The notes: generated by a model not told the origin, from the letters alone. Counted from the stretch's first letter, positions 42,360 through 54,490 are shown. The stretch is 64,000 nucleotides of DNA from Maylandia zebra (GCF_041146795.1 NC_135187.1:20986556-21050555); one strand, 5' to 3'. Translations and numbers: made by a program.

Positions 42360-43727
42360 TGCCAGTGAATTTCTGGCCTAACTGCTTTATTTCAAAATTT
42401 TAAAGTCTTAAAATCATCTTTAATTACTTTCAGAAATAAGAATTGAGTGCACAAGTTTGAATTTAGTTTTGGATTTTGTCACACAGGCTCAAATATGTAC
42501 ATACACCCCCACAAATATTTGGTTCTTCTAGGGGACATTGCTTTTAGTAGTCATCAAAAAACCTCTCGGCATAATTCTGTTTGGACCACTCTTATTTGCA
42601 AATTTAGTAGAATTCATTAAGATTGGTTTCTTTCCTTGCACAGACCCGAATTTCAAGCATAGTCCATAAATTTTCAATATGGTTGAATCCATTCCAGAAG
42701 CTTAATGTTAGCCTGCTTTATCCATCCAAATATGCGATGTGTTTCAGATCACTGTCCTGTTAGAACAGCCAATTGTATCCAAGTTTCAGTCGTCTTGTTG
42801 TTAATTTGAGGTGACGTTGAAGAAGTTTGAGGTATCCCTTCTTCTTCTTTACTATTCCAACCACTTTTTTTTTTACTGACATGATGCATGTGAGGCATGA
42901 TGCTACCACCAGCTGGCACAGTGTTCTTAGTTTTAAAGCCCCACCTTTAGTCCTCCAAACATACCACTTATCATTGAGGCATCTCAAATTCTGTGTCATC
43001 TGAGCATAAAACCTTCTCCCAGAAGGCATTTGGCTTGGCTATGTGGGCAGCTGCAAATTTCAGTACATCTTGAAGGTGTTGATTTTGAAGCAGGGGCGTC
43101 TTTCTTGGTCAGCACCCTCTCCGTCCCTGGCAATATAAAACTCACTTTATTGTGGACAGTCATGCTGTTTCAGCAGTTTCCAGTTTCTTGCAGGCTTGAG
43201 CCTTGGTGGTTCCTGGGTTATTCCTGAAAGTCCTAACCAAATTCTTCTCATCTGAGGGTGAGAGTTTGGGTCTTCTCACAGACCTTGGGAGAACATCTGA
43301 ATAATAACTGATGATCTAAACAGTTTCTTAGAAATTTCTCCAAAAGTTTCTACAATTTTCCTTCTTAGGTATTCACCAAGTTCACTGGACTTTTCTGTTT
43401 GGTCAATCCACCAAGTGCTGTCAAGCAAACCCTTATTATGCTGGCAAAGAGAAGCTACCAGTTGTAGTCAATCATGATCACTAAGAAGTGAATAGAGCTC
43501 ATAAAGTTGGATGAACAATATGTATACATATATCTGAGCCTGTATGTATACTTTTAACTCTGTGTGGATTAGAGAAAATCTAAAATAAATTCAAACTCAT
43601 GCATTAAATTCTTGATCTTTTAAAGTCACTAAATATGTATGCTTTACGGTTCAAATAAATTAAAAATACAAAACGACCATTACCTTTATGTCCTTGATAA
43701 GTCCATGTAAACTTCTGAATACAACTG
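42360..43727 (-). mobile_element. Tc1-like transposon relic
   Basis: The right terminus is CAGTTGTATTCAGAAGTTTA read inward, followed outside by TA at 43728-43729. More than 100 bases of sequence near 43540-43650 are mirrored at 42400-42500 (AGTTTGAATTTA...GGATTTT), indicating long inverted repeats with a damaged left end. Minus-strand transposase debris includes FRNNPGTTKAQACKKLE, FWEKVLCSDDTEFE and LLQRHLKLTTRRLKLGYNWLF-like pieces, with many stops. The left boundary is approximate. Confidence 0.75.
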
Positions 43728-44123
43728 TACATATCATTACAATTCTGCACAATCTTTTAAAACATATAAATGTGTCCACTGCTTCATCTCTGCAAACGTG
43801 CAAAAAGTTTACTGGCACTCACCGAGGCAATCAGCGTCTGGTTGCTGGGCATAACACAAGCATATCTCGGCTATGAGTCGATTACAACTTGTAAAACAAA
43901 CTACCGCTACCAGATATTTACAATAAACAATGCATGCAATGATGTTGATGACAGCTTTTATTTTGAACACATAAAACAAACAAACCAATAAATATGCACA
44001 TATTGTTTCTATCAAACTGGATGTTTTCCAGTCAGTAAATGTCCCTATAGTGATCCATATACCAAGACACGACAGGTTTTCGTGCATTAACAGAATTCCA
44101 TCCAGCTATAACATTCACGGTGA

Positions 44124-44667
44124 TCACATGGGATTGAGACCCTTTGGTCTGTAAAACCTCCTGCGCCGTTCTAGATGGGAATTACTGGAAAACTGTTTGC
44201 CGCAAGTACTGCACTTGTTACTCTTGGTCTGGCTTTGCAGGTGTTGAACTAAACTCTGCAGACGGTAAATGTCTCCCACAGATTCCACAAACATGGTTTT
44301 TATCCCTTATACAGTATGTGTTTGCACATGGGCTTTCAGTCTGTACATGTAATGGAAAATCTTCCCACACAGGAATAGGAAACTGGAGCTTTGATTGGTC
44401 AATATCTGGCTTCACAGGAGGTAACAATCTTTTCACACACAGCTTTGTCTTTGATCTGAGTGCATCTGAACTTGAGCAAAGTGTTTTTGTGTCCTTTGAC
44501 TTCTCAGTCTTGCTGCATCTTCCATCTTTGGAACCTGCACTGATTCCAGTAGAGTGCAGAGTTTCCCAAGTCAGTGCCGATATATCACACACCATGCATT
44601 TGGGAAGAGATTCCATTGCCTTAGCTGAAGGTGCAAAAAGAGAGAATCCCTTGCTGCTTTCACTCAT
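44124..44667 (-). pseudogene. degenerate C2H2 zinc-finger gene fragment
   Basis: An open frame from ATG 44667 (MSESSKGFSLFAPSAKAM...) runs to HVCGICGRHLPSAE and then shifts; in the next frame the reading resumes as LVQHLQSQTKSNKCSTCGKQ and ends ...RPKGLNPM at TGA 44124-44126. The shift lies near 44255. The last finger has its Cys pair, but both zinc-binding His positions are replaced (Arg and Tyr), and the previous finger has Gln for its second His. The loss of ligands plus the frameshift point to a pseudogene. No upstream acceptor or partner exon is evident. The parent gene is not recognised. Confidence 0.55.
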
Positions 44668-45904
44668 ATTTCAAATAAAACTGTTCACATAGTCAATGAC
44701 GACAGAGTCCTGGGGGCGGCTTGGCTCTAGACTTTGTTCTCTCATTTGATTGCTACCTTTTTCCTCGTCTTTGATCTGCAGTTGTGAGCACTGCGTCTGA
44801 TGTGTGTCTGTCACTCAAAGGTTTAACAGCTGAATTAAAAGCCTTCACCTTTTCAAAGCTATTTAAAGTCCAGTTTAAAACATTAAAAGCACAACACAAT
44901 AAGACCCAGACATACTTTCCCCTTGTTCATGAGTGAGGGGAGAGTGACAGACAGATTGGTGTGATGTCAGCAGTGATAAATGAGGTCACATGAGGAGAAG
45001 ACACACAACAAGTCTGGAAAATAAATGTGAATTTGAGGATTTAGTTACTAAAAAAGACACTGCAACAGTAGTCAAATGTTGATGGAAGGTGTAACCGGAC
45101 AAACATTAACACAGCAAGTGCTGGATGATCTGCTTGCGGGCAGTTCATAATCATTTCTGGTCAGAGATTTGTTGCATGTGTTGAGTTTTACTTGAATTTG
45201 TTTCACTGAGGAGAATAATTTAGGTGACCAGTACAACAAGGGAATATAATCTGGAGATAGGGGTATTATTCTGGTATAGCAGCAAAGTATTGCCTAAACC
45301 TCAGTGACATATAAATGTGAAATCTTACACAACCAAATACAATAGCGCCACATTCAATGAAAAATTACATATAATTTTTTTAAAAAAAGCAAAGCTTTTA
45401 CATTTTTTTGCTCTGGACTTTGGAGTCTGAGACATGATTACCCAGCGATGTACTGGTCTGCATCACATTTAAAGGCACTACTAACACAAACAATGTCTTT
45501 TTACATAAGGGCAAAACACACACTCATTATTGTACTAAACAAATAGTTTCATAAAATATTTTGCTGGTACATTAAGAATGGCTACATTGTGACATTATTT
45601 TCTGAGCTGCCATTGTAGGAAAAGCACAGAAAGCTACAAATGAGAATCAGCAGCTTGACCGGTATGTTAAAATCATACACCAGTCACGTGAAAGCCTTTT
45701 TTCTACTCCAATGTGTTCTCTATATAGTTTCTGTCAACCATAACCTTAACTCTTAGTGAAACAGTGAAACTGAGAGTTGAGGAAGGGTAAAAAAAAACAA
45801 AAAAAACTAAACTAATAAACAACAACAAACAAACCCAAAATCATATATTGGATATAAAATTTGTTTTTGTGATATTAAAATCAAATTCAATAAAACAAAC
45901 CAAC
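44668..45904. other. intergenic AT-rich DNA
   Basis: No exon or bounded repeat recognised. Confidence 0.5.
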
Positions 45905-45908
45905 ACAA

Positions 45909-45999
45909 AGATGTATGCCCAGACCTAAATCCTACAGAAAATCTGTGGGGTGCCCTGAAGAGGGCTGCGCACAAGAGATGTCCTTGCAATCTGAGCTGA
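45909..45999 (+). mobile_element. Tc1/mariner transposase fragment
   Basis: Reads CPDLNPTENLWGALKRAAHK, then RCPCNLS and a stop: the conserved DLNPIENLWG block that carries the last catalytic Glu of the DDE triad. Only this short piece is recognisable. Confidence 0.65.
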
Positions 46000-46361
46000 C
46001 ACCAAAAAACACTGTCACACTGAGCCGAAACAGTGCAAATACAAAAATTTGTGCATCCCCCCCATTAAATACATCTTGATCGTGTTACATATTATTTTAC
46101 CAATCCGGTAAACTGATATTCTCACAGTTGGTGATGTGCTTTGAAAGTGAGGAAAGTAAAGCCTCCTCACAGTGAGGATAAATACAGCTGCTTAGTTTAA
46201 CACTGGTGTCAGATACATGGAGCAGTAAAACAAACAAACAAACAGCTGGACTGGTGCACATTCCCTTTAAGTGTTTATTTTCTGGCGCATTTATCATCTG
46301 CTAGTTCAATGAACCAATCTGAAGCCCCGGCTAAGTTGGATTTGATGATATTGTCCAGCGG

Positions 46362-47365
46362 CAGTGTTGGTCAAGTTACTTGAAAAAAGTAATCAGTAAC
46401 TAATTACTGATTACTTCCCCAAAAAAGTAATCCCATTACTTTACTGATTACTTGTTTTCAAAAGTAATTAATTACTTAGTTACTTAGTTACTTTTTAAAA
46501 ACACGATTTACAACCTGAAGAGGTGATAAAGCGATAGATCTTTCAGCCCAATTCTACTTTTTCTACATAATCCATCATACAAAATGTAATCAAATGGAAA
46601 AGTCTGTTTTTTTTAACTTGTTTTATCAGTTTTAATCTTTTAACTTTATGCATCAAGCAAAAATTTAATTATATGCAACATTCTCTGACGTGAATAAATT
46701 AGTTTAACATTTAAACCTATTTTCTGCACATTCCAGCACATGAAATAAAATATTTTTTGTGTTTACACTCACTCTTTCAAATAGATGCAAGTAAAACACA
46801 GCAGAAAATAAATAAAGTCAAAGACTCAGCGGTCCTTTTGCTCTATTTTCACCTGTAAAGCAGGACTGCGGTAGGCGGAGGTTTACCCTGGTGCAGGTGT
46901 GCCGCAGCGGTCAGTGGAAGAATCCGCGAGTTTCTCTGTGAATTTCTCATTACGTCGTTGCGCACTCGGTGCTTACTTGGAAGTTTAGGGGTTTTTTTCG
47001 CTGTAAAAAGAAGAAGTTTTCTTCCCACGCACAACGGACACTAATGTTTTTGGCACTTTTTATGGAATCAAACTCAAAGTAAGGTCAGTACTTCCACGCT
47101 TTAAACGCTGCACCTCATACTCTCTCCCACAATCGATATATGATCCATTGTTGATCTGCACACAGCTGTTGTCACTAACGGCGCACTCGCTTACGTCACT
47201 GTCGTGAGACATTCTCGCAAAAAAATCACGGTTTTAGTAACGCAGTAACGCAGCGTTCCTACGGGAAAGTAACGGTAATCTAATTACCGTTTTTGCAATA
47301 GTAATCCCTTACTTTACTCGTTACTTGAAAAAAGTAATCAGATTACGCGTTACTGCCCATCTCTG
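46362..47365. mobile_element. hAT-type non-autonomous element, larger relative of the MITE at 6589
   Basis: It begins CAGTGTTGGTCAAGTTACTT and ends with GCGTTACTGCCCATCTCTG. A perfect 8-bp duplication, TCCAGCGG, flanks it at 46354-46361 and 47366-47373. Subterminal motifs AGTAATCAGTAACTAATTAC and GTAATCCCTTACTTTACTCG pair with each other and match the 279-bp element at 6589-6867. No transposase frame is present in its 1004 bp. Confidence 0.87.
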
Positions 47366-47468
47366 TCCAGCGGTTATGCTCGTTTTCTTCGTTTGGATGG
47401 GTCGCCTGCTTCTTGTAACTTGTATTTTTTCACCAAGCACTTCAGAAGCAGGAGCCTGGAGCCGTCTG

Positions 47469-47510
47469 AAGACAACTTCCGTTCTTCCACTTGACTCACC
47501 TTCACCCCAC
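47469..47510 (-). repeat. 42-bp perfect inverted repeat, right arm
   Basis: Exact reverse complement of 42312-42353. In the minus direction it ends an open frame (47586 down to 47499, beginning MGAAAPLVPQFPSESEEETE) at GTGAAG|GTGAGTC. That gives it the form of a first coding exon, although no downstream exon was found. Confidence 0.85.
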
Positions 47511-47599
47511 AGGGCGAATCCGCTGCCTCTGTTTCTTCTTCCGACTCTGATGGAAACTGCGGGACAAGCGGTGCTGCTGCTCCCAAAGGTTACATAGTG

Positions 47600-49228
47600 T
47601 CAGTGTAACAGTTTCATCCTAACGTGCGTCAAGCCTGATGAGGAGACACAACTGCTTCTATTGTGTTATTTTGTTGTACTTTATTTGAACTATTTAAAAT
47701 TGTACGCACATACTTTATTATTCTTTGTTTTATCAAGCTCTTATACTCCGTCTTTCAGTACTGCCAGATATACGTTTGGTAACAAATTTGTTAGACCACT
47801 AAATAATTTAAGGTTTATGCCACATCTGCCCTGAATGAACAGTACTTTTAATTATTAAAATCGCAAGCGGAAGAGAAGGGATTTTTTTTAGGTTTCTGTA
47901 ATGGTTAATCCACCTATAAGGGTAAGCTCTTTAATCAAATTGGCATTTTTACTGCTAAAATTCTATTTACTGTGGTTTTCAGTGACAGAAAAAAAACAAA
48001 CTAATGAAAAAAAAATGAAAGCACATTATTATTATTTTTTTCTTTTTCAAAATTACAGTCATTTACTTCAATTTTTGAGCCTTTTTTTTTTTTTTTTTTT
48101 TTTTTGCCTGTCCCGTTTGGCTCTTTTGCCATCAGAATTGTTGTCTAAAGGCAAAGAAAGATGCCCAACGGATTTACTTTACCAAATGGACCATCCCAGC
48201 CTTGCCGTATTGGTCTATTTGATTCACCTTTGTTTATTTTATTTTCATTTGCTGAACATGGGACAGACTTGACTGGGGAAAGAAACAGGAGAAAGAAAGA
48301 GGGAAAGAAAAAGAGCGGGGAAGAGGAACATTGATAAAGGGCAAAAAACAAAAACCCACAAAACAAACAGACAAAAAATACATATATCAATCACCTGGAT
48401 CACCTGTTGAGAAAGAAAAAAGAGAAAACAAGCAAAGAAAAAGAGAGCAATATAATAAACAACATCACCGCCATGATCTATGTGAATATAACAGTAAATA
48501 CTAAATATTAAACATTATTGTGCAGCACAAGAGATCGACAGCGCACAGTGTGCTTTGAGGTAGCAGCCAAAAAGGGTGTAGTTTGTGTGTGTGAGCACCC
48601 GTGTGTACACCTGTGAGCGTGAGCGCGCTTGTATTTAAAAGGTTCCTTTATGTAATGATCTGCTAGAGGGTGGGGAGCCACGGCCCCGTCCTCCTGGGCA
48701 TGAAGCAGGTATGGAGGAGATCAAGGCTCCAGACCCCAACAAGCAGCCACCAGGAGTGAGCCAGCGGGTACCTGGACGCCCATCCCCGGACACAAAGAAC
48801 CACCAATGCACTGATGTCTGAGGGCGTCTGCCACTGGCAGGGGGAGTGGTGGAGGGAGATAGGCCTCCATACCATGGAGGGCCTGAGATGTCCCTAGAGA
48901 GGTGGCGTCTGATACCCAACCTGACATATAGACACAAACAAACAGGCACACACAGATACAAACAGCCATTCCCACCCTCATGCTCTCATATGCAATTACT
49001 CAGCAGGTTGAATTTTTGAACCTGAATAAATGAATAATTAAAAAGTTTGTTTGCGGTTGAACATTTGAAGGTCCATCAGCTTCAAATTTTGTGAATACAA
49101 ATGTGAATTCAGCCATTAAAAAAAGTAAAATTACTTTTACAGATTTTTTAAAATATTTGTGTTGTCTTGTTCTTACAACTTAAATTTATTAAGCACTGTA
49201 ATTCCTTTTTGTTGAAGGCACTTTTTTT
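47600..49228. other. repeat-rich intergenic DNA
   Basis: Contains a T25 run near 48081, a purine-rich GAAAGAAAGAGGG tract near 48280-48440 and a GC-richer block at about 48640-48960 of interspersed-repeat appearance. Open frames in that block (both minus frames) show no domain. No gene recognised. Confidence 0.45.
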
Positions 49229-49480
49229 GGTCCATCAGCTTCTGCGTTTCCCCATAATTATACTGTGGCTCAGCAGCAGGGGAGGCTGACACTCCATCAG
49301 CTCATCACGCCTCCCCTGCATAAAAGAGTATGCCAGGACCTGAGGTGTTGTTGTTGTGTGTGTGGCTGGCAGCTGAAAAGCTGCAGCAGAGAGAAGAGGA
49401 AATAGCAACCGAAATAAAGTGTTAAAAGAACGAACTATGTGGTCGGGTCCGACATTTATGCCACATATACAGGTAAACAC
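49229..49480 (+). repeat. possible solo-LTR-like remnant
   Basis: A CATAAAAGAG TATA-like string near 49318, followed about 100 bases later by AATAAAG near 49418 and a GGTCGGGTCCGACATTTATG block, resembles the promoter-to-poly(A) part of an LTR. No target duplication or second copy was found. Confidence 0.25.
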
Positions 49481-49922
49481 AGAAAATCTGCTCTGTCCCC
49501 CAACTTACAAAGGTCACAACAGGTCTTTATTGGTGAGGTAAAATAGAAAACATTCAAACAGACAAAGACACAATAAAGACAATTACAATTAAAAATCATT
49601 CAGTCTTATATTTTATTTTCTAGTCTAAAGACAAACAGACAATCTTGTGCACATGTCAGATCATTTGTCCAGCAACTGTCTTTTTCCAAGATTGATCTGT
49701 TTATATATCAAATTTGATGCAAAATGCATTTCAACAGATTTCTGACCATAATAATAGTAAAAGGAAACTCTTATAAAAGAAAAAACTATTTAAAAAAAAA
49801 ATAGCCACAGGACATTTTAGGCATGTTTCTGTGATCCTAGGATGTCCCAAGGGTAGGCTCGAGTTTTCTGCATGAGAAGGAGGAGGGCCGTGGCTACATT
49901 CATGCTCACAGAGATCGTTCAT

Positions 49923-49938
49923 CTACGCGGCATCGGCC
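49923..49938 (-). other. possible alternative terminal coding segment of granulin copy A
   Basis: An acceptor TTTCAG|GGCC lies at 49939-49941. Joined to the alternative donor at 50294, it reads on for Ala-Asp-Ala-Ala and a TAG at 49923-49925. The equivalent donor string (AAGAAG|GTAGGAA) is kept after the stop of copy B, suggesting a spliced 3' exon in the ancestor. Confidence 0.35.
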
Positions 49939-50290
49939 CTGAAATTGTTTTTACCCCTGTTAGACCAAAAGGAAATAAATATTAAACACTTTTTCTTTTT
50001 TACATTTTTGTTCACACATGGTGATACTGATCACTGTTTTGTTGACCCTTATGGGTGGTAAAACCTGACTCTTGCCTACCTATCCATAAAGTCACCTTTT
50101 GTACTGCTGTACTGCTGACAATGATATGAACTACTGAGTTACTTGTTGCTTCTTTGAGTTTCTTTCCACACGAGGAACCTAAGTGAAATATTCATTCATC
50201 TGTGGAAAGTTTAAAATATCTGAACGGTGAGTTGTGCAGAGACGTTATCCTAGAATATTCTTCAAAACGAAGGTTAGAGTATGGCACTTC

Positions 50291-51164
50291 CTACCTCCTA
50301 CTGCTTTCCTTTGTCTGTGGGATGGGAGAAGCAGGTGCTGATGGCAGCGCTGGCTTATAGAGGAAGGAATATGCGAGTTTGTCTCTCACACAGTACGTGT
50401 AGGTGTGATCACAGTCCAGTCCCAATGGACAGCAGTGGTATCCATCGAGACAACATTTCCCCTACAAGAAACACTTTTAGTCTCTCGAACAATAATAATG
50501 GAGCACTTTTTAATTAAAAGCTGCAGACGTTCAGATGAAAGCTGATTTCATGTTAGTGGAAGATAAAAGGAATTTCATTACATTCATGTGTTGTATTGCA
50601 CAAGAGTATTTAGGCTGACTCACGGGAGAGTAGGGACAACAGGTCCAGCCTCCTTTTGGGTGTCTGCAGCAGGTAGTGCCATCAGGACAGTAGGTGTAAC
50701 TGTCACAGTAGACCATTGAACTCTTTATTTGATCTGGGACGTGGCTCTCTTTAAGCTCCTGGAGTGGAGTTCCAGACAGTTCAGGGGGGGCTGGTTTCTC
50801 TGCAGCCTCCTTCTTCACCATGGGTATGATCAGCCACGGCTGGTCTAATTTCTCACAAGTCATGGTAACCAGGTTACAGCGATATCCCGAAGGGCAGCAG
50901 TGCAGCAGGTCGGCGCAGCACATGGCCTGCAGAGCAAATAAAACAAATTTCTACAAGACTTCCAACTACCACAAATTAAGGTACTACACTGGTGTGTGAA
51001 TACACCCGACTTACATTTGGATATAGACAGCAGCTATATCCATGGGCAGTCTTGCAGCAGGTACAGTCATCTGGACAAAGACTCTCATCAGGACATGTGA
51101 TGGAGCATGAAGCAAATCCCCACACAAACATACCAACTGACAGCCACAGAGTGATCCCCGACAT
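50291..51164 (-). CDS. short granulin precursor, tandem copy A
   Basis: Three coding exons on the minus strand, 51015-51164, 50624-50926 and 50291-50461, give 207 residues. The ATG directly follows a CAG acceptor, so a non-coding exon lies upstream (about 51299-51345, donor GAAG|GTAAGT). A signal peptide (LWLSVGMFVWGFASCS) precedes two granulin modules of the paired-cysteine type: CPDESLCPDDCTCCKTAHGY...CNLVTMTCEK and YCDSYTYCPDGTTCCRH...CDHTYTYC. They are joined by a Pro/Glu/Lys linker, and each module is split between exons. Granulins are secreted growth and lysosomal factors; this layout matches the short teleost grn1/grn2-type precursors. The symbol is left open because grn1 and grn2 cannot be told apart. 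An alternative donor AGGAG|GTAGGA at 50294 would skip the stop and join 49938, giving a tail ending ADAA. Confidence 0.88.
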
Positions 51165-51373
51165 CTGCAAGGAAGAGTGTCAACATGACTTTTTATTCTT
51201 TGGTTACTTAAACTTCAGATTTTTCTGTTGCCGGCTGCGGTAATGTCAAGTTTCAGTTCAAGACTTTAAAGAAACTTTACCTTTTTTCAGTCACTTACCT
51301 TCAGCAAGTGAAGAGCTTCAGCAGCTTCTTGTCACACGTTCCCCTCTGCTGAATCAAGCATGCAGGTTACACA

Positions 51374-51380
51374 TTTTATA
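51374..51380 (-). promoter_or_regulatory. TATA box of granulin copy A
   Basis: TATAAAA on the minus strand, roughly 30 bases before the inferred non-coding first exon. Confidence 0.55.
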
Positions 51381-51384
51381 ATGC

Positions 51385-51937
51385 AGGTTAGACACTCCCA
51401 CTGACGTAAACTGTAACATCCCTCTGTCACGTGATGCTCGTATTAAGGCAGACAGGTTTTCAGAACTGCAGAAGGTCAAATCCACAACTACTGTTCTGCT
51501 TGGCTTAATAAACAAACTATTAACTACATGTGCACAAGCAGTATAGTTAGGAACAAATGCATTTTTCATTATGGCTTACCATGCACTTCTTTTAATCATA
51601 CTTTATTTCACTAAAATGTACTAAAATCCAAAAACATAATAGATAAGAACAAGAGGGACAATAACAACAAGGCCATTCTGCATAATGAGCAGTTAAGCCT
51701 GTTATGATGATTGTAGGGAAGAATTTTCACTGGGGAAGTGTGTTAAAAAGGGAAGCCTTTAACTGGATTTTAGTAATGTGATGAAGCACATTTCCCCGTT
51801 ATTAGACTAAACCGTTAATAACAGAAAGCAGAATAAATTTTTAAGTAAAAATAAACCCATGTATAAATGGGAATATATAAAACAGTACCCAGATGAACAC
51901 TTTGACAAAAACATTTATGTTTACTGAAGAGGAAATA
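51385..51937. other. intergenic DNA upstream of granulin copy A
   Basis: No feature recognised beyond the promoter-proximal TATA box. Confidence 0.45.
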
Positions 51938-52200
51938 TGGGGCAGCATGGTGGCGTGTTGGTTAGAGTTGTTTCCTCACAGCAAGAGGGTTTTGGGTTTG
52001 AATCCACCATCTGGATGTTTGCGTGTTCTTTGTGGTTTCTCTCCTGGTATTCTGGCTTCCTCCCACAGTCCAAAGATATGAATATTGTGGGGGTTTATTA
52101 ATTGGTGATTCTAAATTGTCCTGAGGGGTAAATGTGAGTGCAGATGGTTGCCTGTCTGTCTGTGTTAGCCCGACAACAAACTGATGACCTCTTTGTACCC
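51938..52200 (+). mobile_element. diverged tRNA-derived retroposon
   Basis: GGGCAGCATGGTGGCGTGTTGGTTAG-like head, GGTTTGAATCCACCATC B-box-like string and a TCTGGCTTCCTCCCACAGTC body identify a third, older copy of the family at 18537 and 30321. Its 3' half is truncated and no clear target duplication remains. Confidence 0.65.
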
Positions 52201-54250
52201 TACAACTCACTCTATGCCACCACTCCTTGCAAATGTGTTTGCAAACCTCACCTACTTTTTCCATTTCTACATCCCTTCAGTGACAGCTATCATTTGTTTT
52301 AATCTGCAGCAAAACAGCGACTCCAAACATACACTAAAGATCTCAATATGCTCCAAGAGATGGTTTGCCTTTTATTGCTAAACTCTCTACTGAGAAAAAA
52401 TGATGCTGTTTGAATGGATCTAATTGATATAAAATGTTTGCATTGTTAACAAAAGTATATTTGAACACATCCTCAATGCATGCCTTCTCCCCAGTGCTAA
52501 AAAATTTGTTTCGTCCTATTCCTGCAGGAGTTGTGTGATTTGTAGCGGTTTCAGTTGTTCACTGATGAACACTGAAATGTTAGTGAGGTTCACCTGCTGT
52601 ATTTGTTGTGCTTTATAATAAGCATAAACCACTGATCACGTGTGACAGGGCCAAAGCCATCAGCGCACTGTGAAACAGAAATGGAATTTCCATTAAATTA
52701 CATTAAAACACTAACAACACGACCCAACATTCACTGTGATCACTCCAGTGTGCTGTATCAGCAGTAGGTTTTACAGTTTAAAAATAATGATCTCAACTGG
52801 CTCATTTCTACTTTTTTGTTTTACTGTAACATATAGTTGTATGACCTGATGCACATTTCATCACAAGTACTGAGAACTTCCTGCAGGATTCTTGCTACTG
52901 CTAGCTAAACCTGAAACACGGGATTTGCCCACACAGTCACTGGAAACCACTTCACACAACAAAGTCTAAATGTCAAATAACTGTAACAACCATCGAAATA
53001 ATGATAATGATAAACATCCATGAGTAGATGTATGTAGGTGCAGGCTCAGTACTTTTGTCCATGTAAGTATGAGCTTCACTGTCACCACTTTAGGTTGCTT
53101 CCAACTGAGCTGTACTGGAATTTAATTCTATAACTGCCAAGCATGCAGGAAGGTAGCACCAAAGGAGGAATTCAGAGGTATTTTAAGCTTGCAACACCAA
53201 CAGGTTTCTTTGTTTTTTCTTACTAAACAACAAGCTGTGGTGGAGTGAGTTGAATGTATTGTCCAAAAAGAATACTTCCCTATCAACTCCTCTCTCTCTC
53301 TTACTATGATTGTGTGTGTTTTTCTTTCTTCTTTTTTTTTAATTATGTATTGTTAATTGTAAGAGTTTTTGGAAAGCTTTTATTTCACTGGGTATTTTCT
53401 CACCCCACTAATCTGCTTACCTGTTTGAAAACTAGAGGTGTAACAATACTCCAAAACTTCTGTTTTGATATAGGAAAATATATCAATTTTACAACACTGA
53501 TATGATTTAATAAAGGATTTACTTCTCGATGTGGGTATAAATGTATGGGGAAGAGGGAACTTCCGGATACGAATTGTGGGTGATGCATTTTCTGATTTTT
53601 ATACATGCTATACATGTGGTAGAGCTCTAATATGCATCTTTTAATTAGTTTGTGTGAGATAGCGTGGCCAAAGTGGCTGAAGAAGAGCAGAAAACAGATG
53701 CTGTCCATTGTAGCAGGTGATGTTTTTTTAACAAACAATGTGACTAAAATTATTTTTGCAAAAACCTCCACAAATCAAATGCTCAAATGTTAAGCTTGGG
53801 CAAATAAATATAACTGAATTTAAAACAACCAAAATTAATATTGAGTGCACCAAGCTACACTGACCTGGTCTTCTCCTCCTGAACAACTGAGTTCTTCTGT
53901 TTAAATACTCTCAATCGTTCCAAACAAATAGTCTCTAAAGGAATTTTTTATATGATGGGTAAGACTGAATATTATAATCATCCATTTATTGATGCTGCTT
54001 TTTACCACCAACAAAACACACTATTAAAGTGTAGCCATTACATTTTACAATAATGCATACATAACTGAAGCAAACAAATCCCTAGTTTTCTTCCCCCTCT
54101 GTACCTGGTTCCATCCATCAAAAATAAACAGGAAGATATGAATACACAAAGTGAAGCAGCACGTCCGTAAGTAAGGTAAGTTCACACACAATAATTTATT
54201 TCATTTGGATTTTTTTTTTGTCTTGTTTCCGGTTGATTCTGAGTGAGGTT
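52201..54250. other. intergenic DNA between granulin copies, left part
   Basis: No gene or bounded element recognised. Open frames near 53254-53771 are AT-rich and domain-free. Confidence 0.5.
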
Positions 54251-54254
54251 CCAG

Positions 54255-54490
54255 TGTGTTCTTGCTTGTTTCAGTTTAGTTTTACTGTCTGTGTCCTTGG
54301 GCAAGATTCTGACATCCAAGTTGTCTCTCGCACATCCATCAGTCTGTGTGTGAAACTTCGGTGTAAAAAGTGCTTAGACATAGAAAAAAAATCACTTGTA
54401 TTGTGTACTTGTGTGTGTGACTGGATGGCTGCAGCATGGAGAGGTGAAGCACTTTGAAAGTGCGTAGAAAAGCTCTCTAGAAATGCTAAG
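54255..54490 (+). repeat. SINE-tail fragment
   Basis: TGTCCTTGGGCAAGATTCTG and, further on, GGTGAAGCACTTTGAAAGTG and GAAAAGCTCTCTAGAAATGC match the body and tail of the SINE type seen at 24786-24955. Confidence 0.45.

Noticed and set aside
48635-48981. Overlapping minus-strand frames of 70-108 codons
   Set aside because: Three frames overlap in a GC-richer repeat-like block with no domain, splice context or recognised homology.
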